Positions 1-11,640 of a stretch of DNA of 64,000 nt are shown here, piece after piece. The stretch is from the NCBI GenBank assembly GCA_963693285.1, contig OY848918.1:62001-126000 (forward strand). The letters run 5' to 3'. Both the position numbers and the translations under genes were made by a program. This DNA is from Xestospongia muta (lineage: Eukaryota > Porifera > Demospongiae > Haplosclerida > Petrosiidae). The number at the start of each line of letters is the position of its first letter. The stretch's first letter is position 1. The notes beneath the pieces were generated by a model. The model saw only the letters and a program-made list of their open reading frames with translations. It had not been told where the DNA came from and did no database searches.

Positions 1-102
1 ATGTAATGAACAATAATGTTTTACTTTTATAGTATATTAAAATTAAATCAACACGCTTGTATATTGTCTTTTAAAAAATCAGTTTGAAATGAATTTGTCA
101 CA

Positions 103-627
103 TTAGACACAAAGTAGTTTCATCTCAACAAATCGTTGAGAAGTTGTATACCAAATAATACCTCTAGAAGTATCATTACCATAGCAACCATTTAAGTTAG
201 AGTGATGGCAGCCATTATACCACCATGCACCAGTATAATGAATAGCACAATTACCATTCCATTGATCATTATCATTGTCTTTAGTAGTAAACTTTGAGAG
301 ATGATGGTATGCAAGAGCATCTATAACAGTACCACTATATCCAGATACATGGAGAGTATAATCAGTGGTAGAACCACCTATGTAAAAGGTAGAGTAACTA
401 ACATATGCACTGTTACCATCTTTATCTCTCATATCAACTCTTAGTTTTGTAGATACACTTCCATTAGCTAAACAATGGAGTTTACTAAGTCCTAACCAAT
501 ATTCTCCTGAGGTATTTCCAAAACCATGAACATAATTAGTCCAGTTGCGATAGAAGTCAACAGAGCCATCCATTCTTCTTTGAAAGACAGTCCATCCACC
601 ACCGTCAGTCTCCATGTCACAATAGCC
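103..627 (-). CDS. Fibrinogen C-terminal domain protein, last exon (partial)
   Basis: The last exon of a fibrinogen-related (FReD) protein. The exon opens after a TAG acceptor (reverse complement of 628-630) with GYCDMETDGGGWTVFQRR, the classic start of the FReD fold. It continues through an NGN/CAIHYTGAWWYNGCH segment with the conserved Trp and Cys residues and ends MKLLCV then stop. Such domains are secreted or extracellular lectin-like modules that bind carbohydrate or N-acetyl groups, as in ficolins and tachylectins. About 174 residues are present, slightly short of the usual 200-220, so the first strands should lie on an upstream exon. I could not fix that exon in 640-765. Several NxS/T sites suit an extracellular protein. 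No disabling change is seen. Confidence 0.8.
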   Translation of the reverse strand, partial: GYCDMETDGGGWTVFQRRMDGSVDFYRNWTNYVHGFGNTSGEYWLGLSKLHCLANGSVSTKLRVDMRDKDGNSAYVSYSTFYIGGSTTDYTLHVSGYSGTVIDALAYHHLSKFTTKDNDNDQWNGNCAIHYTGAWWYNGCHHSNLNGCYGNDTSRGIIWYTTSQRFVEMKLLCV

Positions 628-765
628 CTATACAACGTATAGAGATGAAGATTACTTTTGCTAAAAGACTTATCTTGTACCTTAAAAGGTGACATGTTGT
701 CAGGTTTAAGAGAATTGATATCACTCTCAAGTATCAAGACAGTCCAGATAATGTGCTTCAGACAT

Positions 766-1548
766 ATAACACCACCTCTTTTTCAGATAACATCACTTTT
801 TGGAATGAATTTTGATTGCTTCTTCTATGTTAGCTCCCTACATGATATGTCCAATGTACTGTAAACGTATTAATAGTACTGTTTATGTCATACTGCATAG
901 CTACTTGTAGATTTGGTTGGTTGTTTTCAGAAGATTTGGACAATCCACATTTTAGACATTGTATTATGTTAAATATACATTATATGTACATATGTGTTCT
1001 TACTAGTAGTAGTTATTGTAGTATCAGTTAATTTGTGTACACTGATGTCACTTATGATAAATTAATATATCAAAAGTACTAATATTGACTATAAATACCT
1101 CTCTTCAATTTGAAGAAGAACTTAGTAAGAAACTCATGGATATCTTCCTGATCACCTGGAGACCAGTGTGAAATGAATTCTATAAAATATGTAATTTACT
1201 TCATATTAGTTTTGTGACTTTTGTCCATTACTGTTCAGTTGATTGTAGATCTCTATTGGTTGTATCACCTTAGCCCCTTCCTGTATGCAGAGATTCTTCA
1301 ATCTTTTTGTCAAACATATACAGCATAATGTAGCTAAGAGTACATTTATATCATTATTAAATTGATAATAACAATTCTTACAACATTCTTTATGTTTATT
1401 TATATATTCTTGTAGGAGAGGAATATGAAGGATTGTCTGAAGAGTTACATTTACAAAGCAAGTATTTCCTAGATTTGTTAATCCTGAGGGGAGACTTGAG
1501 CCATCACAGCTCTCAGTAATCCAAACTGAGCACGGTATCATGTACAAT
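766..1548 (-). pseudogene. USP-type ubiquitin protease, N-terminal fragment (copy 1)
   Basis: Reading leftwards, the exon near 1548-1206 carries the catalytic Cys box GLTNLGNTCFVNVTLQ of ubiquitin-specific proteases. The exon near 1174-1093 carries HWSPGDQEDIHEFLTKFF, matching the QQDxHEF box. A third exon-like stretch near 850-775 matches a better preserved one at 54545-54620. The block is a duplicate of 54540-55430, and both copies sit head-to-head with a kelch-kinase gene (A and F). Here the homology stops at about 766 and is followed by the unrelated fibrinogen gene, so the His box is missing. The remaining boxes look intact, but a protease without its catalytic His cannot work. Conserved USPs remove ubiquitin from substrates in the cytosol or nucleus. 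Confidence 0.65.
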
Positions 1549-1662
1549 ATGTTTTATTACTTGTTTATTATTCATTGAAAATGTCCAATAGTATATAATG
1601 AAAGACCACGCCCATTGTGAAATTAAGGGCTTGTTCCTCCGCCTAGGAGCAATCTAGAAAAG

Positions 1663-4600
1663 ATGGCTACATCTAGATCAGGTCTGACTACATTATTATA
1701 ATAGTTATCTATTGTTATGTGTGTATATGTCATGTTCTACAGATTATTATGTACCTACAAAGAGGTACTTACACTCCACACATATAGTGGGTGACTACCT
1801 CTACATGTGGGGTGGTAAGATAGATCGTCTCCCTAGTGTACATGATAATGAAGTCAAACGGAGGATGACCACTGTTATTGAGTTATTTCACTTACCAACT
1901 GGTAGGTGGGAACAACGACCTACCAATGGAAAACCTCCACTGGGTGTCTTTAGATATGCCTCAACAGTTATCAGTAACAGGATCTACTACTTTGGAGGAC
2001 GTTGTAATCATGGCAAGTGTCGTCATAATAGTCTCAACTCATTAATAACAGATTCACTTACATAGAATGAACTGTTCCCAACTAATCCAAGTATGGGTCC
2101 AATGATGAAGTCAGGCTGTGGGATGATATCTCTTACATTCAATAAAGTGGATTATCTACTGGTAGTTTGTGGTATTGGTCCACGCCCCACCTCTCCACAA
2201 CCTGGTGCTCAGTATAATGATAGTGGTAATGTTCGTACTAATGAGCACCACTACTATCAGTTATCCAGTGGTAAGAAGATCAATATATCATGTTATCAAT
2301 ACATTATACATCAAGTACAATTTTATAACTGTTTGTATTTCAGGTCAGTGGATAATACCAGACATCAGTGGAGAACGCCCACCTCTTTGTAGTAGCTTCA
2401 CTCTTACATCACTACCATATAACAGAGCTCTGTTGTTTGGTGGTTATACTCCTAATAGTTGTGTTAACACTGTGTATATTGCTCAGTGTACAAAGACTGC
2501 AGTGGTGAGTACAATATGTACTAAGTTAAAGTATTTAGTTACTGTATAATATTGTGGAGTAATCAAGTTTAAAGTTTGAGAATGTTGAATGAACTAAATT
2601 TAGAGTATAGTGTCTTTATATTATTATTAGGAACTGTTTTATTAATGAACAAGTGATTCAATGTTTGTTAATATTTCTTTAGTCAACTTAGAGGTTATAG
2701 TAATAACTGAAACATTCCTATAGTCAACTATAGTGATACCATATTTCCTTGACTAAATGTCACTCTTGAATAGTAGCCTCCCTTTTTGTATATCAACGAT
2801 GATGACCTTGAATAAATGCTGTAATGCCTGCTTAACAAAATTGTCTATTACTAAGTTGTTCTGTCTAAAAATGAACAACACAAAAAAATTTCATTTTTAA
2901 AAAATCTTTTATCAGTCATTAAATAGCTGTAGTTTGATAAAGTCCTTAAACAATTGAGTTGACAAAGATGTAATATTTACTTAAAACTCCTGTCAAAGCT
3001 TGATCTATCATTTACTAACTGATATACAAAGTTTGAAGCTATTGTTTATCAGGAATGTTCATAATCACTTCTAATTCTAGAAAATTTAATGATTCACAAT
3101 TATATTTTAAATACTGTCCTTGATTAGACAATGTCCTCAAATAGTAAATTTTCCTGTTGTTGATGAATATTGAAATAGATGTCCCAGGTCTTATTGAAGG
3201 AAATATGGTAACTAAATTAAAATCCACATAAAGTATAAAATGAGCAATATTCTTAAACATTTCCCAGTATACAGTATTAATTACTGCTATGTTAATTGTA
3301 TAATATGTTAACTTGAGTATTATCTACCCAGCACTGGGAGAAGATAAGTGAACCACTTCCCAAATCAGTGAATTGGCCTCAGAGTAGATGTTATCATGCT
3401 ACCACTATTATCAGTGACCTACATGTGATAATGGTGGGTGGAATAGATGAGTCATATAAGATTATTGCTGACAGCTGGTTATTTAACATTGATACAAAGA
3501 CATGGACAAAGGTTAGTTACTAGTTATCATGTGACCTAACTCTAACACAAAGTGAGTTAATGTCTATGATCTACAGTATGAGGGGACATAATAAAGTGTG
3601 ACTATTTAAACTTTGACCTCTGAAAATAACTCTCATCTATAGATAATTTATAATTAATAATAGTTATTGTTTTTTATGAGCTGGTTTTATAACTGTAGTC
3701 CTGACACTATAGTATGTTAACATTTATGATAGTATAGTCTTTTGATATATCTGATTTGTTTATAGTTGTAATTCAGTTATTAAAGACTGTATATAAGTAC
3801 TTATGTTCATGTTTTAAGTCTTGTAACATGTCAACTCTACCAGTTGATACAAAGTTATAGTCTGTTACTAGAGTGCATGTATCCACTGATGTTACATGTA
3901 TAATGACTAGTTTTGTAGTAATATCATAACATCATTATTATAATGTCATATAGTACAATATATTCCATCTTATAGCTCACTATACCAGAGTCAGTGACTA
4001 AGAGAAGGAGCCACTCCCTCTCAGTATGGAATGTGTCACCTACCACTGTCTGGGTAGTACAATTTGGAGGATTCTGTAGTGGTAAACTCAATGATACTAC
4101 AGTACTAGAACTTAGTAAGTACTGTCTATTGATGATAGTATTTGTTATATAGTACACACACACATTATCAGTATTATTACAGTATGATATAGGAGTGTTG
4201 ACACACTAACTGTTTGTATTACAAGCTAGTCTCATAACTCGATACTATTGTAACATACTATATCTCTCACTTTAGTATGTAATAATGACCAATGGTCTCT
4301 AGGAGATGTAATAACTAACCTGAGATCAACTGAAGAATATCAACTTAAGCTACAACAGAAGAGACAAGAAACATCTGTACAACCTTTTGTGAGACATGAA
4401 CAACCTCAACTTACTGTCCAATCTCCTACACATCATCAACCTTCTTCTTCATCATGTCAAGAGTCACAAGAGAAAGATAGAGAAATCCAACAATTAACAC
4501 AACAACTTGAAGTTACCAACAAAGAGCTACAAGATACCAAACAACAGCAGCTAGATTTGACAAGACCTCTTCAAGAGGACCTTCAAACAAAAGAAGGACA

Positions 4601-5624
4601 ACTAAATCAACTACATCGAGAAATTCAAGAGAAACAACAAACTCAAGCTACACTTCAACATGAACAAAGATTACTTCAAGAACAGCTACAGGATAGTCAA
4701 GAGAGGGAAAGAGTACTACGTCAAGAGTGTAATGACCTTCGTCGAGAACATGACAATATCGAACAAGATCTTCGTCAACAACTTCAAGAGTCAACCTCTG
4801 CTCTTCAACAAACACGTCAAGATAATGCCACTCTTCAACAAGAAGTTCAACAGTTACAAGAACAGTCTCACTGGGTAGTGAGGAAAGAGGAGATTGAGAT
4901 GACTGAGGAGATCCTTGGGAAAGGAGGTTGGGGAGAAGTCAAGGTGGCTAAATTTCGAGGCCTTAGAGTAGCTGCCAAATGTCTTCATGAAGTTATCCTG
5001 TCACCATATAACATATCAGTTTTTACAAGAGAAATGGAGATTGCTGCTCGAGTACGTCATCCTAATCTCCTTCAGTTCATAGGAGCCACTCGAGTGGGTA
5101 CTCCTATCATCCTATCAGAATTAATGCCAACAAGCCTTCGTAAAGAGCTAGAAACTGGTCCTCTTCCTTATCATGGTGTTTTAGCAATCAGTCAAGATAT
5201 AGCCTGTGGTCTCAACTATCTTCACCTCTTTAAACCAGACCCAATACTACATAGAGATGTCAGCACTGCTAATGTCCTTCTGCAGCCAATTAGTGGTGGG
5301 TGGAGAGCCAAGGTATCAGGCTATGGTTCAGCTAATCTTCAACCAATGATTGGTAGAACAGTCAATCCAGGTAATCCAGTTTATTCTGCTCCAGAAGCTG
5401 GTGTACCAAGAGACCATTCTCCTGCAATGGATGTTTACAGTTATGGTGTTGTCTTGGTTGAAATGATGATCTGTCGTATTCCTGAGGTAGCTCAGAGACA
5501 ATTTCATATTAACAGTATTCAACGACCAATGTTTAAAGCACTTATTGAACGATGTTTGAAGGAGAATCGTAGAGAACGTCCAACAATGTCTGAGATTATA
5601 AGATATTTCAATGAGACCATTTAA
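1663..5624 (+). pseudogene. Kelch-coiled coil-TKL kinase, copy A (nonsense codon)
   Basis: Six exons follow the family pattern: 1663-1681, 1743-2270, 2344-2504, 3332-3511, 3976-4114, 4276-5624. The total would be 791 codons. The start is MATSRS, shared by copies B, C and F. Exons 2-5 form a six-blade kelch propeller, the first half of exon 6 is a Gln/Glu-rich coiled coil, and the end is a TKL-like kinase (GKGGWGEV loop, VAAK Lys, HRDVSTANVLL catalytic loop, SAPEA). Damage seen directly: TGG of SLTWNELF is TAG at 2063-2065; the third GG pair is CG (LVVCGIG); and the DYG Asp is Gly (VSGYGSA). The kinase C-lobe is type 1, as in C and D. All splice sites and exon 6 are otherwise open, so the loss looks recent. 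A read-through or allelic explanation cannot be excluded. Confidence 0.85.
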
Positions 5625-6820
5625 TAGTAGACAATAATATAGTGTGTGTTACAATATTAGTAGTGAGTTATTATAATAGTTAGTTTAGTTATTGTATTAT
5701 GTGTGATCATTATAATAATATTACCATATTTGGACATTGCACTATCTCAAAGTTTCTATTCCTTTTGTGGTAGTATTTAGTAGTTTGTATATTACTGTTG
5801 TATTACTGTGTGACTAGTATTGAGTGTATTACCATATATGGACATTATGAACATAATTAGTATTACTTATGTATAATCTTTTGAGTGTGACCTTTTTCAT
5901 TTATTAATTTTATATTAACAAGTTATTATTTATAACATAATAAGTTGATTTTTAAAATGGTCCACCTCCTACTATGTCAAGATTTCATATGAATTGACTA
6001 CATTTATAAAGATGTCTTTGAACTTGTTGTTGTAGTAGCTTCAAAAAGATGGTTAGTTGTTATATATATTGTAGAATATCTCTTATCTGGAGACTGGTTG
6101 GTCTAGTTTGACTAGCTAGGGACACCTTCCTTTCATAGGATACAATACATATTACAACTTTTGATATTAGACACTGTCTTTAGTATAGAGGTGTCCTCAA
6201 TATAGAGATTGTATAATACACTAAAGTATTAGTATGGGACTAGAACAAGTGTTCTAAATATAGAGAGTGTCCTTACTGGGAGGTTCCACATTATTACATA
6301 ATATGTTTCACTTTTAGTCAAGCTACCACTTGTTACTATTGAGTCAGAAGGTCCAGTGGTTTCCATGGCAACACATACTCCACTACATTGTGGTTCACTA
6401 CCTGTATCAGTCTCGTTTGCCATTCATCATAAGTGGGTGTGGTTACTTTAGTAACTATGATGTAATATTGTCCTGTAGATGATCTAGTCTTCTTGATCCT
6501 ACAGGAGGTGAGATGTCATTATGTTCTGGTTTAGTGAGTTTTGTAGACAAAAATATGTTAGCTGGAGTGTATAAACTATGTAAACCACACCCCTTTATAT
6601 TACGCTCGCAAAATCTTTCAATAATTCTATTCTCTAACTTGTAAATTTATCAGTACAATAGCCCATGATTATGACAATGTAATATTATATAACAACACAA
6701 TATCATATCATAACAAAGTAATATGGTCTACTGTAACCTTGTTAATAACTAGTATTGATAATTATGTCATTCGTTGGTCAATATTATTACTAATTATTAA
6801 TTATCTTTATTATATTAGGG
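5625..6820 (+). repeat. Conserved 3' flank of the kelch-kinase unit (tail 1)
   Basis: This stretch after copy A recurs after B (16920-17880), D (38460-39010, shortened) and F (59405-60170). It holds an exon-like segment after a TTTTTAG acceptor near 6319 reading KLPLVTIESEGPVVSMATHT, and a second exon-like segment near 6480-6570 reading LLDPTGGEMS. In the B copy the first segment has a TGA, so the remnants are not all coding. I do not recognise the parent gene. A GTGTCC-rich stretch at 6180-6270 (GGTGTCCTCAATATAGAG) also recurs near 22430 and 30660. No complete gene is visible. Confidence 0.6.
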
Positions 6821-6821
6821 G

Positions 6822-6997
6822 GCAGGAGCATCCCAGAATGTCAAATCTCAAAATATCTAATAGTCAAAATTTCTAATTTCAATGAATGTGTGGAAGAAGT
6901 ACCAGTACTTACCTCAGGAGGACCAAGTCTTAGAGAAGAACTATTTAAAAAGAGCAGTCATGTCTATAGACTATTATACAAAGATTGAAAAGATTAG
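6822..6997 (+). pseudogene. CDK1-like exon 1 fragment (copy i)
   Basis: A leader reading MNVWKKYQYLPQ precedes an ATG at 6960 that starts [12 protein letters not shown], the N-terminus of CDK1/CDC2. Identity breaks immediately before the Gly-rich loop and the sequence switches to the FLYWCH-flanking block. The same leader and exon are complete at 17930-18140 and 49270-49452, so this is a truncated copy. Confidence 0.7.
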
Positions 6998-7099
6998 TTC
7001 CATTTCTACTACTCCCATTTTGTCTACTCCCACTTTGAGTACTTCATTATTCATTCTTTCATTCAAAAAGTACCTACTACGAACTGTCAGTTACCAGAG

Positions 7100-7253
7100 A
7101 TGGAGTTTGTAACCACAACTAGAGGAGCTCAAGCACTTATTCATGAAGGCTACGACTATGTTCTCAACAGGCGAGGTCGTGATGAGTGAATCTTTTGGAG
7201 ATGTACTAAGAGTCACTGTTGCAGTGGAGCACTGACTACAATCAATGATGAGA
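7100..7253 (+). pseudogene. FLYWCH zinc-finger fragment 1
   Basis: Translation from 7100 gives MEFVTTTRGAQALIHEGY, then YVLNRRGRDE, an in-frame TGA at 7187-7189, and IFWRCTKSHCCSGALTT. This fits the FLYWCH signature (F..T.RG...L...GY.Y....  ..FWRC....C.A...T). FLYWCH domains occur in DNA-binding proteins and Mutator-like (MULE) transposases. About 260 bp around it is duplicated at 11385-11640 with the same in-frame stop position (TAA there). A transposon origin is inferred. Confidence 0.6.
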
Positions 7254-7281
7254 TTGTATTCAGCAGAGCTTAATTTTACAG

Positions 7282-7701
7282 TATCGTCACCGTGGTTACC
7301 CATTAGCTCACTGTGACGGTACTGCTGAGGAAATTATTAAGCAGTACAATGGTAAATCTATGTTAGAATATTGTCATTCTGTTTGTCCATCTTTCTGGCT
7401 GTCTATATGCATCTATTTTTTGTAAAAATATTAAAATTGTACACATGTATCTCTTTGTCTACAGGTGAACTTGATATGGTAGTTATTGGTGCTGGTACAG
7501 ATGGTACTGTTACTGGTATTGGAAGGAAAAGGAAAGAGGAGATGCCAAATGTTATAGTAGAAAGTATGACTCATTCAAAGCCCTCCATCATTTGTCAGTA
7601 GGTTATTGGTGTGGATCCTATAGGCTCTATATTAGCTGAACCTGAAGAATTAAATAAGACATCAATTACTTTTATCAGGTAATTTAGTGTTTTCACTGGC
7701 T

Positions 7702-7752
<51 letters not shown>

Positions 7753-8695
7753 GGGTGGAATGTATTAGTTATGATTTTATACCCACTATCCTTGATGGAT
7801 CAGTTGTTGATAAATGGTATAAAACAGGAGATGGTGGAAGTTTTGACTTTGCTCGACTTATCAAAGAAGAAGGACTATTGTGTGGTAAGTAGATGCATGC
7901 TCTTAAATAATGTAAAGCAATTTTTAATGTAGTAATTATGAGCTCACAAACTTTAAAAGTAGTCTTATATGTATTCCTCCTACTCACATGTAGGTGGGTC
8001 TAGTGGTAGTGCTGCGGCTGCTGCTGTAAAAGCTGCTCAGAAGCTACAAAAAGGCAACATTGTGTAGTTCCTTTACCAGACTCTGTCAGAAATTACGTGT
8101 CAGTATATTATACAGTATATGTCCGTATATTATATAGTATATTTATATACAATGTATTAGAAGATACAATAGACTTTTGTCTAGTAAAGTTATTACCTGT
8201 AATACTTCATCATAACATTGATGTTTTTTATTATGATAGGACCAAATTTATCAACAATGACTGGATGGTTGATAAAGGATATATGGAGTCATCTATACCT
8301 GAAAAAGATAAATGGTAATAATAAATTTTATTGACTAGGTATTTATTGTCCAATACACTACCTTCTCTCTGTTAGGTGGTGGAAACAACCTATAAGTGTC
8401 CTACAAATATGTCCTTCAATAACAGTTCAATCTGATGTGTCTTGTAGTGATACTCTTAAGATGTTAGGATCTGAAGCTATTGATCAAATGCCAGTAGTAG
8501 ACAAGAATGGGTATATATCACACTCACTATTTGATAATAGTATCATATATATACATATGATAAATGTAATATATTGTACTTATTTCTTTATCTATTACTA
8601 GCGATGTAGTGGGTGTGGTCACACTGACTAATATGACATCTAAAATGTTAAAAGGTACTGTAACTTCCTCAGAACCAGTTACTAAAGTCCTCTAA
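7282..8695 (+). pseudogene. CBS: Cystathionine beta-synthase fragment, degenerate
   Basis: Seven ordered exon remnants match the middle and C-terminal part of cystathionine beta-synthase, the PLP enzyme that condenses serine and homocysteine. They read RGYPLAHCDGTAEEI (7282-7351), GAGTDGTVTGIGRK plus VIGVDPIGSILAEPEE (7465-7678), [18 protein letters not shown] (7769-7884), GGSSGSAAAAAVKAAQ then PLPDSVRNY (7994-8098), TKFINNDWMVDKGYM (8240-8314), and two CBS-domain exons (8376-8511 with DQMPVVDKNG, 8602-8695 with GVVTLTNM). The N-terminal PLP-lysine exons are absent. A TAG follows SIICQ in exon 2, a frameshift lies before PLPDS, and a stop ends the last exon early. The glycine-rich TGGT loop reads TDGT. 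Confidence 0.85.
7703..7752 (+). repeat. (CT)n microsatellite
   Basis: A run of about 25 CT units lies in an intron of the CBS remnant, just before a splice-acceptor-like stretch. Similar CT tracts precede CDK1-like exons at 12040-12065, 18391-18434, 25239-25262, 49710-49735 and 49818-49866, where they act as polypyrimidine tracts. Confidence 0.9.
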
Positions 8696-8699
8696 AAAC

Positions 8700-9221
8700 A
8701 ATTTGAAATGGTCATCAATATTGTTAGAATTGTAATGATTGATATAATTCTCTTAGTTGGATATTGCTACTCAATTGGGTCATCTCTCATAGACTTTGTG
8801 TAGATTTGAATTTTGTTATTTATCATTTGAATAATCAACTAATAAATTAATCTAGACCACTTATATAATGTTATTGTAATATTAGTTTGATCAACAATGA
8901 ACATTATGTTAACACTATATTGACAACACACTATGAGTACATTATTGTTAATGTGCAGCTAAGTATGTTATCACATAATGTGATTTAGTGATAACACTGA
9001 AGCCATTAAAAATCAATATTATTAAAATTTATATAAAGTTATTAACATTATATTAGCACCATATTAAGAACATACTATATGTGAGTACATTATCGCTAAT
9101 GTACAGGTAGGTATATTATCACATAATGTGGTTTAGTAATAACATTGCAAACTACTACTGTTTTTATAAAAGTGCACTTGTTTGTCCATATACCAAGAGA
9201 GAGAGAGAGAGAGAGATTAAA
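8700..9221. repeat. Intergenic; imperfect tandem duplication of about 135 bp
   Basis: Two diverged copies lie at about 8907-9003 and 9040-9147. Shared words include GAGTACATTAT, CTAATGTACAG and TATTATCACATAATGTG. No coding signal is seen. A short (GA)n tract at 9195-9215 lies just before the start codon of the next gene. Confidence 0.6.
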
Positions 9222-11119
9222 ATGAAGCTACTCTGCAGTCTCCTGTTACTTTCAGTCTGTAAGTTGTTCACTAACTAGTAACCAAGTAATGTAATATTAT
9301 TTTCTCCAACAGTGATTTCTGTATTTTTTACTAAGATTGCCAATGGTCAGCTTTCTACATACGGAGTTCATTTCTATGTTGGTATACTGAGGTCAAATTG
9401 GCATTATACAAGAAAACTCACCATTACAACACTATCAGTCCAACCAGTTAACTTCACAGTAGAGATAGGTATTGGGTGGAACCACAGTAGTACAGGTTGG
9501 TACTACACTGGTAATGTATCTGTTGATAGTCCTGCTCTTGTAATACTACCTAATAATGTTGTACCACGTCATGGAAATTATTCTGAACGATTCAAAGGAA
9601 TTCATATCTATTCCAATGATGACAACACTTCTATATCAGTTGTTGTGATGTCTGTGGGTTATGAATTGAATGCTGAATACTTAGCATATCCATACATCAA
9701 TATGGGACTACAACGATATGAATATTACGTGGTATCAATAGATAGCTGGTGGGGAGACCAGAGTCTGTTTCTTTTAGTTGGAAATGAGGACAACACTATT
9801 ATAACTATTGTACCTACACAGATAATAAAGGTTCCAAAAGACCCTCAAAATCCAAGCAACCCAACTACAATTATCAATGCTGGCAATACCTATACTATTA
9901 CACTACATTTGATGCAAACACTTCTGATTGGAGCTCAAGATGATGTAACTGGTACTCAAATTATTTCAAATAAACCTTTAACAGTTATTAGTGGACATGA
10001 GTGTGGTATACTGTCAACTGAACAATGGTGGTGGGATTTGTACACCTCACGAATTCCGTATTTTTGGAGGTGGGGAGGATATTGTGATTATGTAACAGAA
10101 CAAATCCCTCCAACAGTGACTTGGGGTATAAAGTTCCTCCTTGTACCATTTCCTGATGCATCAGTGCAGCACTATACAAAGATTGTGGCCTCTGAAGGAA
10201 AAACTACTATCACTCAAACTTGTAACAATACATTAATTAATACAACATTTTTGACATTTCCTGGTGACTGGAACTTTACAAAAGCTTACATTGATCCAGT
10301 TACCTATTGTACCATTGAATCTAATAAACCGATACTTGTATCTCAACTTGTTTCAGAAGGACATGTAAGACGCTCCTATTATAACTTTTCATACCTACAT
10401 GAAACACTGAGTGTGATACCTCCTATAGAACAGTACATTAACAAAGTAGTCTATGTACCACTGAATACTTCATTGACTAACTGGTATGATCATCATTACA
10501 TTCAAATTGCAACAACTAACACAACTGATGTTCTATTAGATGATAAACGTAATAACTGGGACTGGGAACCTATTCATGGTTATAATGGTGACATTATAGG
10601 ATATGGAACAGTTCATGAGTTTGATGACATTCTACCTCATGTTTTATGTCACACTGATATTACTGCTGGTCTTAGTGTAATTGGATATGGAAGTATGAAA
10701 TACTATCATTCTTCCAATGCACAAGGATATACATACTTAACAGGAATGAATCTAAACATTATCAATACAGGTTTGTCCAATAATGTTATCTCTATTTATC
10801 TCTCATTATTGTTACTAATATAATAATAATAATAAACTAATGAGTTGAGCTGAAGGTGTCCTTCAACTCAACTCAAGTAAGTTAATTATTTATAGATTGT
10901 TTTCAATATTAAATTGAAAATATCAATTCTTATATGTTATTATTTTATTACCTACAACGATCAACAGATGATGATTATCTTGGTGTTATTATTGGAGTTT
11001 TAGTAGGTCTTGGAGTACTACTACTTGTCATAGTGATAATAGTTTTAGTGGTAGTACTGGTGCTGAGAAGGAAGACCTCTAAAATATCTGTTGACTCTAA
11101 AGATCTAGAGATAACTTAA
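9222..11119 (+). CDS. IgGFc-binding-domain membrane protein
   Basis: Exons are 9222-9258 (MKLLCSLLLLSV, signal peptide), 9313-10770 and 10968-11119. The large exon matches the IgGFc-binding (FCGBP N-terminal) domain: VEIGIGWN, then ISNKPLTVISGHECG, VTEQIPPTVTWGIKFLLVPF and SNKPILVSQLVSEG, the repeated 'S-N-K-P-h-h-V' pattern of this family. Many NxS/T sites suit an extracellular role. Splicing CAG|GTTTGT to CAACAG|AT joins INTDDDYLGVIIG to a strong membrane span (VLVGLGVLLLVIVIIVLVV) and a short basic tail, giving a type I membrane protein of about 548 aa. If the last intron is kept, the reading ends at 10823 with a different hydrophobic tail (SIYLSLLLLI). Relatives are mucin-associated or surface recognition proteins; the ligand here is unknown. 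It is the only unrelated intact gene in this stretch. Confidence 0.85.
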
Positions 11120-11384
11120 GATGAGTGATCAATTTTCAGAACAATTAGACAAAAAGTGATTAACAATAAATACATTACATTTAAAGACTGTACTGTGGTT
11201 TTGTACTTTATTATGATTGGTCTTTACATATTTACAAGTTAAATAAAGAGCTATTAAATTTGCTATTTTTTGTGCTGCATCTTCATTAATTCCCAATTTT
11301 TGAATAAACTATCATTTGTAATATCATGTTTTCATATTTTGTTACTTCTTGACAGTTACAGCAATATATTATGGTTAGTTCTGC
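11120..11384. other. 3' flank of the IgGFc-like gene
   Basis: Noncoding. AATAAA-type signals occur near 11166 (AACAATAAATAC) and 11240 (TAAATAAAGAG). Nothing else is recognised. Confidence 0.5.
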
Positions 11385-11640
11385 TGGCATAGTGCCATTT
11401 CTACTACTCCCACTTTGAGTGCTTCATTATTCATTCTTTCATTCAAAAAGTACCTACTACGAACTGTCAGTTAACAGAGATGGAGTTTGTAACCACAACT
11501 AGAGGAGGTCGAGCACTTATTCATGAGGGCTACAAGTATGTTCTCAACAGGCGAGGTCGTGATGAGTAAATCTTTTGGAGATGTGCTAAGAGTCACTGTT
11601 GCAGTGGAGCACTCACTACAATCAATGACAAGATTTGTTT
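11385..11640 (+). pseudogene. FLYWCH zinc-finger fragment 2
   Basis: Near-identical to 6999-7260. The coding part starts at 11480 (MEFVTTTRGGRALIHEGY) and has a TAA after RRGRDE, then IFWRCAKSHCCSGA. Both copies are broken at the same codon by different stop codons (TGA versus TAA). The CBS remnant and the IgGFc gene lie between the two. Confidence 0.6.

Noticed and set aside
492..737. - strand open frame overlapping the fibrinogen exon
   Set aside because: Frame shadow; the YCDMETDGGGW reading with a splice acceptor is clearly the coding one.
4389..4391. GTG start giving a free-standing coiled-coil kinase
   Set aside because: The frame is open upstream to a clean acceptor, and the phase fits the kelch exons in every copy; the start is MATSRS in exon 1.
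4660..4878. Alternative + frame in the coiled coil (Asn/Lys-rich), also in C and F
   Set aside because: Frame shadow of the Gln-rich repeat; low complexity, not conserved outside the repeat.
7687..7932. Leu/Ser-rich open frame over the CT repeat
   Set aside because: Microsatellite translation; the real remnant here is a CBS exon in another frame.
9312..9314. GTG at 9312 as start of the IgGFc-like protein
   Set aside because: It spans a CAACAG splice acceptor; the signal-peptide exon at 9222-9258 joins in frame and is the better start.
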